From positions 5,456,001 to 5,520,000 of the forward strand of contig CANTUV010000002.1 of NCBI GenBank assembly GCA_947685225.1: a DNA stretch of 64,000 nt. Reading direction: 5' to 3'. Source of the stretch: Garcia nutans (lineage: Eukaryota > Streptophyta > Magnoliopsida > Malpighiales > Euphorbiaceae). Shown one piece after another: positions 48,349 through 61,278 of this stretch. How positions within the stretch are numbered: the first letter of the stretch is position 1; every line of letters begins with the position of its first letter. A program made the translations under genes and the position numbers. Under the pieces are notes generated by a model, which was given only the letters and a program-made list of their open reading frames with translations, was not told the DNA's origin and did no database searches.

Positions 48349-51263
48349 TGTAACACCCCCATACTCTATATAAGTACTATACATATACCTGTTATACATA
48401 CAATACGTATATAAAGTATAAGAATGTTACTTTTCGTTTCAATTATTTAAAACCTTTATCCAAGTTCAAGCAATATTACATTAATTTAAAGAACATTTAC
48501 AAATATCATTATTCTTATAAAAATACAACATAATTAAAATCACATATGTATGCATCACCTTCTAGTTGGTCTCGAGACACTCTTACCCTTCTCGTGGCAT
48601 AACAGCTGAACTTCCAGATCAATCGCATAATCACCTGCGTGATTACACAACCGCGCTAAGCCCGAGAGCTTAGAAGTACAAATAAATATAAAATATAAAA
48701 ATATATGCTTTACCAAAGAATCATACCTCATATTTTTAGCATCATGTTTTATTGTTCTTTTACCCCGTTTTACTTTCTCAATGCATTCTTCATATATTCC
48801 CACAAATCTCATAAATTATATACATATTTACATAGAACATTCACAACACGATACTTACCCTTCCTATCTCATATACATAAACATATACATCATTTCAACA
48901 AATCACCATTCAATGACCTATCCAAACCTTCATGAAAACAATTTTCACAAATTCCACATTCATATACATTTTACGCATCATACTATATTTTCATAAAATC
49001 ATATCTCAACAAAGCTCCTCAAGCCATATTCACTTTCAATATATTATTACATACATTACAAAATCATACTTCATAACATCATTTTATTCACAATTCATTA
49101 ATCATGAATCACACTTTCAACAAAGTCAGCCATAAATCCCATTATTCATTTATTTCAACATTTGGATATCACATTGACAACAAAGACAGACTCGGGCCCA
49201 AACAACACACTAATATGCCATTCAATTTTCAGAGTTAATGCTTTGGTTTAATTATCACATTTATCATTATCCCAACTAGGCTTCAAGGATTAGGCTCAAC
49301 CAAGCTTCAAGGGGAACAAAGCATGCTAAGTATCAACCCAACTTGGCTTCAAGAACCAATCCAACCTAGCTTCAAGGGTTGTAACATCTCAATTAGGCTT
49401 CAAGGACTAGACCCAACTAAGCTTCAAGGGGAGTAAAACATGTTAAACTTCAACCCAACTTGGCTTCAAGGATCAATTCCAACCTAACTTCAAGAGATTG
49501 TTACTAATATTAGGCATGCCACCAACAACAAACTCTGAAAATGGAATAACACATTAGTCACACAATTCATTTATTATTTCTTTATCAATATCATTCTCAA
49601 TTATCATTATAGCCAATCACAATGGCTTCACATCTCATTTGATTCATCATGGCCAATCACAATGGCTTCATATCACATTTGATTCATCATAGCCAATCAT
49701 AATGGCTTCACATCACATTCTTATTCACAATAATACAATTTATTATTCAAGTATACATGTATAACATCAATTACATTAAACATCAATTAGGCAAATCTAT
49801 CATATCATTTCCATCATCACTCAATGGCATTGAACATTATCTAGGCATACATCAATCATAACATTACTTTCACATCATACAAATTATATCATCACATCTT
49901 TCACCTTCCATAACATATACATTATCCATATATATATATATCAACACTATAATACATTAACACATTTATAGCTGAAGGTGTTAAGGTCCTAAATCATATA
50001 AATATATGAAATCAAATGAAGTTTTGTACTTACCTCAAGAGAAACTCACATCCATCTACTTTTCTTTCATAAATCCTTCAGTACTTGGATTAAAGCAACT
50101 CAATCTCTTCAACACCTAATCCCAAAAGTGATCATACACATGAGATAATATAAGTAAGAATCAACTAGGGCAAACTCTACACATGACACGCTCACCAACA
50201 CGGGCGTGTCCTTGATCGTGCCCTAAAACCAACAATACAGAAGCTTTGACACGCTCAAAACCACGAGCGTGTCACTGGACGTGTAATACATTCTGTCTCA
50301 CAGAATCATTGACACGCCCAACAACACGGGCATGTTCATGGCCGTGTCAATTACTTTTCTCACAGTAGCTATAACACGTTCAGTATCATGGCCGTGTTAA
50401 TGGTCGTGCTACAACCGTCCAACTCAGTACCGATTACACGCCCAACCACACGGCCGTGTCACTGACCGTGCCAGACAAAAATCATACATTTTGAACTCTC
50501 ATCCATTAAACACAAACACTTCCAAATTCATACCACAACCCCCATTAATCAACATCTTTGTTTATATCTATCAAATACCTATCACTTTAACACTTATATA
50601 ATTTCATTATATCATCATAATAATCATTATATACACCACTATAATTAATTACTCAAATCCCCAATTCATTTATACCAAACCCTTACTCAACAATTCATCA
50701 TCATCCTCACAAATACCCCAACTTATCATCACTTATATACCAATTCAACACATTTACATACTTCAATCTTTCATTATCATCATCTAACACACCAATCGTC
50801 TCAAATATAACCTCAATCAAAAGAAATCAAGACAAGAAGATGAAGACTTACATATATACATAATCAATAAAATCAACTCAAGAAAAGAATACTTACATGA
50901 ATATCTTATCAAATCTTCAAACTCAATCTTCAATCTTCTTAAAACCCTTAAGAAATTTGATGTGAGAATCATTAAAATCACATCTCTCTCTCTCTCTCTC
51001 GACCACGAAGAAGAAGAAAGAAAGAATTTTCCTCTTTCTTTTGTTCTTATCTCATATATATATATATAATAATATAATTAATTATTTCTAAAATATCTTC
51101 CACCATACACCTTTCACTCTCTTTAACTTTCCTTTCCTCCTTCTTTCATTATTATTATCAATTAATTATATATATATACTTACTTTTCCTACACCACTTT
51201 ATACCATAAATCCAAATACAACAATAACTCCAAAACTTTTAAGGTATACTTTTGGATATTACA
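48349..51263 (-). repeat. Downstream LTR of the young element
   Basis: This is 2,915 bp. It contains GCTTCAAGG-type tandem repeats (49275-49500), ACACG...CGTGT dyads (50180-50480), an 18-nt CT run (50983-51000) and TA runs. Open frames inside it recur identically in the partner LTR and are not genes. Confidence 0.95.
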
Positions 51264-54200
51264 ATTCTCTCCCCCTTATAAAATTTCGTCCTCGAAATTA
51301 TCCAATATAGTAATAATTCATTCCTGATAAAACACCATCTTAATTTTCATGTAATATTAATCGTATTCTTACATTATGATTTCATCAAATCACATAACTT
51401 CTACTCTCCCCCTTAGAGTTAATCATCTTCTCTGAAATTCATAATTCATCATTGTTTAGATATATATATATATATTGATATCTTGTTACTTTCTCAACAA
51501 AGCAATCAAGATAACTCATTACATTGCTAATGAATTTTATCTTTATTTTAGAGTCAGATTATCACTTTATCTCTTTCTAGACATCCTTTTAACTTTAACC
51601 TTAAAAGTCATTAATTTATATTTTTAACAATTTCTTTCTCATCTCATATTCCACAATCAATTAAGCAACCATGCCTCAATCATCTCATTTGCATTATTAT
51701 CACGAAACACATTGGTTTTACATCTCAAATCACATTAATCAATCCATTACTCAATTATACATAACCAATGGCATTACCACACATTTTACATGCTCATCAC
51801 AACATTCACATTATACCAAACATACATTATTAATATGCATTGAATTTCTTAACATAAAATAAATATTTACCAAATCTCAATGGATAACAATATCCTTACT
51901 TTCTTTAGCTTACTTCTCACTTAATATAAATATTAATACAATACTTTAAACTTACTTAACAGGTAAGCAACATTTTCCTTTTTCTCACCATTTACAATTG
52001 ATATAATTCAATTTATTTATGTTCATTCATAAACCAGAATATTACATCATACACATTACCATTTAAATTTTATACTCCCAGTACAACTGTACGTATTAAA
52101 TTTCAATATTGACTCGCAACTTTAGCGAAATCTAGGTCAATCGATCTATCTATCACAATATACTAACATTTCAATCTTATTTAATTCAAATCAATAATTA
52201 ACTTTTCGAAATTTATCATTGAATTTCACAATATATATATATAACCTAATTCCATTAGGTCAAACTTATATTCAAATTCTAATCTTTTCATATTCATATT
52301 CATTTTTTTTCATACACTCATAGTTTATTTCCAATTATCTTAGTACAATTTCCACAAAATTCTCATAATTATCTCATACCATAATTATTATTCATACTCC
52401 CATAAATCTTAAGTTCATTCACTTATTCACTTTATACTATAAATGTATTCAGTATAACTTTCAATCACATTTGCAATTTCTCCCCTTTTATTATTTCTTC
52501 ACCTCACATAATATTACTATATTCATAGAATTACTTTTCTATCATATAATTCATAGCTTAAAACATTATCACAATTCTCTTTTCTTGCTTTACTTCTCAT
52601 AATTATAATTACATTTCTAACATAGAAATTATAAAATATAACTTCACCAATCATATCTTTTAACCATGTTTCTAGAAACATAGTTATCAATCTCACCAAA
52701 ATTGTACTATAGTTATATCATCTCAGTTCTAAATCTGAAGATAATAAAACTAACCAACTAATCACACTAACCAAATTATATGACCATGGTATATTAACAA
52801 TCACATTTGGGGTTTGTAAATCCATATTGTTCTTCTATTATTCGATTTCCAACCTTTACGATTATAATGCTAGATTGTGTCATAAAAATTATATATATAT
52901 ATATATATATCCTCCAAACTTTTGTTACACCAAGAGTTAACACATTTTAACTCCATCTCAAAACAATTTGCTTTTGATTATTTGTTCATCATTAACCTAC
53001 TTATTTTCAATAATATTGTCTTTAACATTTCTATGCCCAACCTTTAATCAGATACAAATCTTACACAAATTTCATTCATTACTCCATTTCCAATCCCTCT
53101 CTTCTAAAAATTTTCAAATACATTATTCTTTCCTTACAATTTCTGATTATACGCTTATACATAAAACATTTCCATACACAAATACTTTGAGCCCTAAAAC
53201 ATCTTATGATAACCTGATTTAGTTATTGCCATAATAATTTCACTGTCCCATATTACCCAAGTCCATTCTCATTCTTTTAACATAATTTAAGTTACTCATT
53301 AACTTCAATAAATATATGCACTCTACTTATAATATTATTTTACAAAGATCTTAATCACATTTCCAATGTGATATCTCTCTCACATTTGTTTTGAAATACC
53401 TTTAACATATCCTTCATATTCCTTTTCACCCTTTCCAATCAAATTACTTAAAGTAATTCATTTTCATTTGCTCAATTCCTTTTCTTTTATTTCAAATCAA
53501 ATTTTTCTACTATCAATCACATTACCCAATTCATAATACTTTCATGTGCATTAATATTCATTTCATATATCTCATGTATTGAATACATTAAACTATCAAT
53601 ATCTCAATGATCTTTATCCACATTCCATTTAAAACTATAAATTTTCAACTTACAAATTTACTTAAACTTCAATTTATTCATCTCATTCTCTCAATATCAA
53701 CTTTAAAAACATCTCATATGTATATACCACAAAGTAACATCAAGACCTATAAGTTTCACAATTATCAAGCTCATTTCAAAAATCTCAAATATCACATATT
53801 ACCACTATTAATATGAGCTTTCACAATATTCAAAGCATATCACATTTCTAATATCAAAATTACAATGTTTGCATTAACATAACCATACAAACAACACCAA
53901 TATGTCTTCTTATTTAACCAACATGTTCTCTTTTTCCTTTAAACAAAACCTTAACTTTACATATCCACACCTTATATTATCACACTTAGTCAATACCAAT
54001 CAACTCATTCAATATCTCACCATACTCTTTTTTTTTTTTTAAATAACATATCTTTCCATATTACCCATCCAACAATATTTCCTCTTTCTAGAAATCCAAA
54101 CATAAAATTTATAAGAAAGAGATTCAAATAATAGAGGAACGATTGCATACTTTAATCTTAATTTTGTTTTTAACTCATTTCCAACTTTATTCTTCTAGCC

Positions 54201-54548
54201 ATTTCTTTATATGTCAAACACATATCAATAATCAAGCTTTTTTTTTCTTTACTTATAAATTCCATATCATTCCTTTATATTACAATCACCTTTCAATTAT
54301 CAACATTTTAAAATTTGCTTTCATATAAAACCTCATTTACGCACTATCATCTATCTCCTGTAATTCAGATACATCACCAATCACATAATGCCACGTTCGA
54401 GACCAACCTAGATGTGAATGCATATGCATGTATTACCAATTGCATTTCAAAACTCTTCTTTTTAATTCTATTTAAACTCTTAAAAAATTTTCTTTTTAAT
54501 TTCACTTAGGCCGAGAATCTCGAACCTAAGCTCTGATACCAAAATAAT
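51264..54548. other. Coding-free interior of the young element
   Basis: This is 3,285 bp, strongly AT-rich, with a plus-strand bias toward C and T over G and A. Only short low-complexity frames occur. The polypurine tract and primer site at its two ends are intact. I see no domains, tRNA or hairpin gene. Confidence 0.7.
54530..54541 (-). other. Primer binding site of the young element
   Basis: The minus strand reads TGGTATCAGAGC just inside the LTR at 54549, followed by TTAGGTTCGAGATTCTCGG. Confidence 0.88.
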
Positions 54549-57186
54549 TGTAACACCCCCATACTCTATATAAGTACTATACATATACCTGGTATACATA
54601 CAATACGTATATAAAGTATAAGAATGTTACTTTTCGTTTCAATTATTTAAAACCTTTATCCAAGTTCAAGCAATATTACATTAATTTAAAGAACATTTAC
54701 AAATATCATTATTCTTATAAAAATACAACATAATTAAAATCACATATGTATGCATCACCTTCTAGTTGGTCTCGAGACACTCTTACCCTTCTCGTGGCAT
54801 AACAGCTGAACTTCCAGATCAATCGCATAATCACCTGCGCGATTACACAACCGCGCTAAGCCCGAGAGCTTAGAAGTACAAATAAATATAAAATATAAAA
54901 ATATATGCTTTACCAAAGAATCATACCTCATATTTTTAGCATCATGTTTTATTATTCTTTTACCCCGTTTTACTTTCTCAATGCATTCTTCATATATTCC
55001 CACAAATCTCATAAATTATATACATATTTACATAGAACATTCACAACACGATACTTACCCTTCCTATCTCATATACATAAACATATACATCATTTCAACA
55101 AATCACCATTCAATGACCTATCCAAACCTTCATGAAAACAATTTTCACAAATTCCACATTCATAGACATTTTACGCATCATACTATATTTTCATAAAATC
55201 ATATCTCAACAAAGCTCCTCAAGCCATATTCACTTTCAATATATTATTACATACATTACAAAATCATACTTCATAACATCATTTTATTCACAATTCATTA
55301 ATCATGAATCACACTTTCAACAAAGTCAGCCATAAATCCCATTATTCATTTATTTCAACATTTGGATATCACATTGACAACAAAGACAGACTCGGGCCCA
55401 AACAATACACTAATATGCCATTCAATTTTCAGAGTTAATGCTTTGGTTTAATTATCACATTTATCATTATCCCAACTAGGCTTCAAGGATTAGGCTCAAT
55501 CAAGCTTCAAGGGGAACAAAGCATGCTAAGTATCAACCCAACTTGGCTTCAAGAACCAATCCAACCTAGCTTCAAGGGTTGTAACATCTCAATTAGGCTT
55601 CAAGGACTAGACCCAACCAAGCTTCAAGGGGAGTAAAACATGTTAAACTTCAACCCAACTTGGCTTCAAGGATCAATTCCAACCTAACTTCAAGAGATTG
55701 TTACTAATATTAGGCATGCCACCAACAACAAACTCTGAAAATGGAATAACACATTAGTCACACAATTCATTTATTATTTCTTTATCAATATCATTCTCAA
55801 TTATCATTATAGCCAATCACAATGGCTTCACATCTCATTTGATTCATCATGGCCAATCACAATGGCTTCATATCACATTTGATTCATCATAGCCAATCAC
55901 AATGGCTTCACATCACATTCTTATTCACAATAATACACTTTATTATTCAAGTATACATGTATAACATCAATTACATTAAACATCAATTAGGCAAATCTAT
56001 CATATCATTTCCATCATCACTCAATGGCATTGAACATTATCTAGGCATACATCAATCATAACATTACTTTCACATCATACAAATTATATCATCACATCTT
56101 TCACCTTCCATAACATATACATTATCCATATATATATATATATATATCAACACTATAATACATTAACACATTTATAGCTGAAGGTGTTAAGGTCCTAAAT
56201 CATATAAATATATGAAATCAAATGAAGTTTTGTACTTACCTCAAGAGAAACTCACATCCATCTACTTTTCTTTCATAAATCCTTCAGTACTTGGATTAAA
56301 GCAACTCAATCTCTTCAACACCTAATCCCAAAAGTGATCATACACATGAGATAATATAAGTAAGAATCAACTAGGGCAAACTCTACACATGACACGCTCA
56401 CCAACACGGGCGTGTCCTTGATCGTGCCCTAAAACCAACAATACAGAAGCTTTGACACGCTCAAAACCACGAGCGTGTCACTGGACGTGTAATACATTCT
56501 GTCTCACAGAATCATTGACACGCCCAACAACACGGGCATGTTCATGGCCGTGTCAATTACTTTTCTCACAGTAGCTATAACACGTTCAGTATCATGGCCG
56601 TGTTAATGGTCGTGCTACAACCGTCCAACTCAGTACCGATTACACGCCCAACCACACGGCCGTGTCACTGACCGTGCCAGACAAAAATCATACATTTTGA
56701 ACTCTCATCCATTAAACACAAACACTTCCAAATTCATACCACAACCCCCATTAATCAACATCTTTGTTTATATCTATCAAATACCTATCACTTTAACACT
56801 TATATAATTTCATTATATCATCATAATAATCATTATATACACCACTATAATTAATTACTCAAATCCCCAATTCATTTATACCAAACCCTTACTCAACAAT
56901 TCATCATCATCCTCACAAATACCCCAACTTATCATCACTTATATACCAATTCAACACATTTACATACTTCAATCTTTCATTATCATCATCTAACACACCA
57001 ATCGTCTCAAATATAACCTCAATCAAAAGAAATCAAGACAAGAAGATGAAGACTTACATATATACATAATCAATAAAATCAACTCAAGAAAAGAATACTT
57101 ACATGAATATCTTATCAAATCTTCAAACTCAATCTTCAATCTTCTTAAAACCCTTAAGAAATTTGATGTGAGAATCATTAAAATCA

Positions 57187-57235
<49 letters not shown>

Positions 57236-57498
57236 ACCACGAAAAAGAAGAAAGAAAGAATTTTCCTCTTTCTTTTGTTCTTATCTCATATATATATATA
57301 TATATAATATAATTAATTATTTCTAAAATATCTTCCACCACACACCTTTCACTCTCTTTAACTTTCCTTTCCTCCTTCTTTCATTATTATTATCAATTAA
57401 TTATATATATATACTTACTTTTCCTACACCACTTTATACCATAAATCCAAATACAACAATAACTCCAAAACTTTTAAGGTATACTTTTGGATATTACA
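54549..57498 (-). repeat. Upstream LTR of the young element
   Basis: This 2,950-bp copy is nearly identical to 48349-51263. The CT run is 46 nt here (57189-57234) against 18 nt in the other LTR, and two TA runs also differ. Confidence 0.95.
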
Positions 57499-57665
57499 CT
57501 AAGGCTCAAACTCTAAGGTACTTCATACTCTCATTGGACCCTGTTGTCCAAAATTAGTTCAACACCTTAGAGGAAAGTACTCAAAAAGATTAGGACATGT
57601 CATACAAGGCTTTCATTCAGCAATATGGGTATAATGTCGAGTTGGAAGTTACCTTAATGGAAGTT
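57499..57665 (+). pseudogene. Tat gag, middle part between two insertions
   Basis: The reading resumes from the CTAAG duplicate: AQTLRYFILSLDPVVQN, a TAG, FNTLEESTQKD, a second TAG, then MSYKAFIQQYGYNVELEVTL. It ends at the GTT target of the CACTA element. Confidence 0.85.
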
Positions 57666-58204
57666 CACTACAAAAAAAAGAGCAATCAGCGACGCATTCT
57701 GCGACAACACTTATTTCGTCACTGATTAGCGACTTTATCAACGACAACTTTACGACAAAGAATCAAGATAAGCGTCTTTCCAACATTCCGTCGCTGAATG
57801 GGTCGCTAAATGTGTCGCTGATTAACGACAAAAAAATGGTCGTAGAATCTGTCGCTGAATAGCGATAGAAGGTCGTTTCTCGCTGAATGTGTCGCTGAAT
57901 TTTGTGCCAAATTTTGGCGCCAACAATCAGCGACGACGTTACGACTAATTTACGACAAATTAGCAAAGAATGTGTTTATTTTTTATTGGAAAGTTTTTTA
58001 TCGTTAATTAGTCGCTAAATTGCTCGCTGATTTGCGAGAAAAATAGTTAGTCGCAGAATTATCGTTAATTTGCGAGAATATAGCGACCAATTAGCGAGAA
58101 ATTAATTTTATTTTATATTTTAAAGTAATTTGTCTCTAATTAGTCGCTAAATGGCTCGCTGATTTGCGAGAAAAATATTTAGTCGCAGAATTATCGGTAA
58201 TTTG
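57666..58204. repeat. Left subterminal repeats of the CACTA element
   Basis: This stretch holds more than 15 GTCGCTGA, TCAGCGAC or near forms (TTAGCGAC, GTCGCTAA) in both orientations. In En/Spm such motifs bind the element's TnpA protein. The array runs right up to the truncated C-terminus of the P450. Confidence 0.88.
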
Positions 58205-60152
58205 TACCATATAAAAATATTTAGATGCAGAGTAATAGAGTCAACTGGTGCGTGTTTATATTCAGGAGAAAGCGAAAAAGAAAACCTTTGAAGGACCAAT
58301 GCAATCACTGTTTTAGCTTCAAGCATGGCAAAATTTTGACCGATACAAGCTCTGGGACCTATTGAAAATGCTAGTAAAGAATTAGGGTGTTTTGCAGCCT
58401 TTGATATCCCATCTGAAAATCTCAGGGGATTAAACTCATTCGCATCCTCTCCCCAATATTCTTTGCTTCTGTGAATCGTAATTATAGGAATTGTCAAGCT
58501 TGTATCTTTTGGAATCATCAAATTTCCCAATTTCATATCTTCTGAAGTCTTCCTCAGCAACATTATAACAGGACAGTAAAGCCTCAAGGCCTCAAGCAAA
58601 ACCATGTTAACCAATTTTAACATGGCCAACTTGTCAGCATCAGGAATTTCCATCCCACATTCTCTCAATACCTCTTCTCTGATTCTTTCCTGCCATTCTT
58701 TATGCACAGTCAATAAAAATACTGTCCAAGTTAGTAAATTTGAGGTCGTCCCATGCCACGCGAAGAAAAATGATTTGCAATCTTCCATGATTTCTTTCAT
58801 GTTCAGTTTAGGACTTGATTTGGTTTCAATTGCTGTAATTACTGATGATTCAATCATTAGACCTAGTAAATCATCTCCATGATCTGAACTTGATCATGCT
58901 CTTCTGAATCTACCGTCTATTATACCGTGTAAAGACTTCTCAATTTTCCTTTCCAGCTTCCAAATTCGAAGATTTGTTGCAGTTGGTGGATACCTGTAAC
59001 CCAGAGAAAGAAATTAATTGTCAATTATATGGATTGGAAATTGTGAAATTAAAAAAATTGAATAAAAAAAAAGATAATAGTTAAATTTGTAATTACTGGC
59101 TGCCAGGAATGAAAATGTCAGAATTTGAAGCTGCACAGCATTTTTGAATCTCTTGCTGCGCATAAAAGATTTCTTTTCCTTCTATGTAGCTGCAACCAAA
59201 GGCAGTGTGGGCAATAATATCAGCTGTGAGCTTTTGAAATTGTTTATGCATATCTATCTTTAATAAAGCTTTATCTTCAGCAACTCCTCTCTGAGAATTT
59301 TTCCACTCATCAAGCATTGAAATGGTGCATTCTGCCATTTTCTTTATCATAATCTGCAAAATTCATAAATTTCTATTAGGAAAATCTCAATTTTAAAAAG
59401 CGGTACATAATTGTCTTTCAAACTAAACACTCAAATTCTTATTTATTTTCATATTGAAAGCCCTTTTCTTTAAAGTTAAATTGACCTATAATATCAGTAT
59501 AAGGTTGAGTTGTTTTATTAATATAAGATATAGATGGATGGAGTTTAAGTAAGGCCTTAAGTTTGTCGGTGGAGAAGGCGGGATTGAGAACTCTTCTGTG
59601 CCTGACCCAGTCTACTCCTTCTACAAGAATAATTCCTACACCAGTAAGCTTTTGGACTGAGGGTCTAGCCTTTGGCTTGACATAGAACCCAAACTTGTTT
59701 GATAATATTTGTTTAGCCAGCTCCGGGTCTGTAACTGTGATTCTTGGTTGCGGACCATACCAATAGAGCATTGTGTTCCCTGCATGTTAGGTTTTGCAAT
59801 AGCCCATCTCATTAATTCAAATTTCAATTAACAAAAAAAAACAATTATATATAGTTTCATTGAAGCTAAATAAACTGACCATATTGAGAAACCAATTGTG
59901 ATAATGAGGAACAACTCGAGAAGTAATATCATTGGAACTTGTATCTAAAATAGTTTCTCGTGCAATGTTCTTCAGCTTCTTTATCTCTTTAAGAGAGCCA
60001 TAAATCAGCTTGTAAGGTGGGCCTCTGATTCCTTGCTTCTCAAAGCTTTTAGTCAATACATATGGCCTCCAAAACACTATCTTAAATACTTGCCAAATCT
60101 TTGTAATAAGAACTATTACCAGAGCCACCATAACAACACCTCCATAACTCAT
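58205..60152 (-). pseudogene. CYP709-like (CYP72 clan) cytochrome P450 captured by the CACTA element
   Basis: Exons on the minus strand: 60152-59880, 59779-59556, 59353-59097 and 58993-about 58205. An N-terminal membrane anchor (VVMVALVIVLITKIW) is followed by QGIRGPPYKLIYGSLKEIKK. Exon 2 has LYWYGPQPRITVTDPELAKQ and WVRHRRVLNPAF. The last exon has the K-helix ALRLY, PLRF and the heme loop FSIGPRACIGQNFAML with its Cys. This set fits CYP709 in the CYP72 clan. Odd points: the I-helix motif, usually AG.ETT, reads AWHGTTS; a 1-bp loss shifts the end of exon 1; the second intron has a GC donor; a TGA lies at 58896-58894; and the C-terminus after SITLH is replaced by subterminal repeats. Confidence 0.88.
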
Positions 60153-60713
60153 TTTGTAATAATATTATTATTAGTGTTAGGCTGAATATATTTTGAAAAG
60201 AAATTTTTTAAAAAATAAATTTTTTTATTTGAAATTAAAATTTAAAAATAAATATTTTTTAAAAGAAAAAAAAAAGTGAATATCTTTAGAAATATTTTTT
60301 ATTTTTAAAATATTTTTAAATAAAAATTTTTATTTAAACTTATTATATATATCTAACTAATAAAAATTATTAAAACAATAATAAAAATAAAAAAAAATTA
60401 TTTGCTGTATACATGTACAACTCCTTGGATAAGAATCCCTCATTTTTTTTTTAAATATATTTGGAAACGCGAAAGACAGTGAAGGTGGACAGTCAGAACT
60501 TGGGCTTGGGATTGTGGAAAGTAGTTGGGTTTCAAGCATGATTCCTCCATATCCAAACCCGTCTCTCTTATGTGTATTTGGATATCTCGAATTTTGGCAC
60601 AGAATCTGCTGGAAATTTGAAATCCAATTCACTTTCCTCTCCTAAACCTAAACGCAATTACACGAAGAACCTCTCTTAAGTGGCGGGAATTCCAATTCAA
60701 ATTAGTTGATAAA
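60153..60713. other. Divergent spacer between the P450 and CHMP7-like pieces
   Basis: The part near the P450 is AT-rich (60180-60420), and the part near the CHMP7-like start is more balanced. If both genes were captured together, this would be their original shared upstream region. I see no other gene. Confidence 0.5.
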
Positions 60714-61083
60714 ATGGATTACAGCGATTTGAGGGAATTCTTAAGTAAAGAAGTGCCTGATTGGGACGACGAAGTGATTGCAACGGCCCGATTCAAAAGC
60801 ATTTAGTGGGCAAAGATCCGACTGGGCAGGCAGCTAAATACCTGTTCTGGAGGGATTTGATTCTCAAAGTAGCCCGCCATTTAGGCGTCTTCTTCATTCG
60901 ACCTTCTCAGGTTCAATTTTCACTAAAGACTTTCATTTCTTTCAGTTCCTTAAGTTAAACTCATTTTGTGCTTTATTTTTATTTATTTATATTTATATTT
61001 TAATTTTTGGGTGAAATATGAAGGTAAAAAATGAATGGTTTAATCGAGGAGGATTGACCCCTTTATGCCTTGATCATGTACTG
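60714..61083 (+). pseudogene. CHMP7-like (SNF7/ESCRT-III) gene fragment captured by the CACTA element
   Basis: Exon 1 (60714-60910) begins MDYSDLREFLSKEVPDWDDE and ARFK, then after frame changes KYLFWRDLILKVARHLGVFF and IRPSQ. A donor CAG/GTTCAA follows. Exon 2 (61024-61083) is VKNEWFNRGGLTPLCLDHVL with donor GTGAGT. These match my memory of the N-terminus of plant CHMP7, an ESCRT-III-related protein for membrane remodelling. An extra base in an A run near 60786 and at least one more shift break exon 1. Nothing of the later SNF7 domain is present: the next exon downstream belongs to the transposon. Confidence 0.65.
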
Positions 61084-61278
61084 GTGAGTTTCTTTGCAAC
61101 TGAAACTCAAATCAATTTGACAGTTTGTATTTGTTATTTTGTTTCCCATTAGTCGTACTATAAAGAGTTTGAAGTACGTATTCTGGTTCTTTATAGTTTC
61201 TACTTAAATTGTTCATTTATTTTAAAGTAGAATGATATATTGAAGCATGTTTAATTTTTTTAATTTTTGTGGATGTAG

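Larger units (their letters stand above)
48349..57498 (-). mobile_element. Young non-coding Tekay-type LTR element (LARD-like)
   Basis: Perfect CTAAG duplications (48344-48348 and 57499-57503) flank this 9,150-bp element in Tat gag. LTRs are 57498-54549 and 51263-48349 (minus-strand order). The primer site TGGTATCAGAGC is at 54541-54530, and a polypurine tract AAGGGGGAGAGAAT lies at 51277-51264. By eye the LTRs differ by about a dozen substitutions over 2.9 kb plus microsatellite length, so insertion is recent. The 3.3-kb interior has no recognisable gag or pol, so it must depend on proteins from an autonomous relative such as the Tekay family at 12339. Confidence 0.95.

Noticed and set aside
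48555..48812. 85-codon minus-strand frame, repeated at 54755-55012
   Set aside because: Both copies lie in the two LTRs of one young element, so identity reflects LTR age. There is no recognisable domain.
50170..50480. CRISPR-like repeat-spacer array
   Set aside because: Repeats are imperfect dyads inside a plant LTR, with no constant spacer length and no bacterial context.
57129..57341. Frame encoding an Arg-Glu repeat
   Set aside because: It is the translation of the CT microsatellite, which differs in length in the partner LTR.
58205..60152. Functional host P450 gene
   Set aside because: A frameshift, an internal TGA, an altered I-helix and a missing C-terminus inside transposon borders rule it out.
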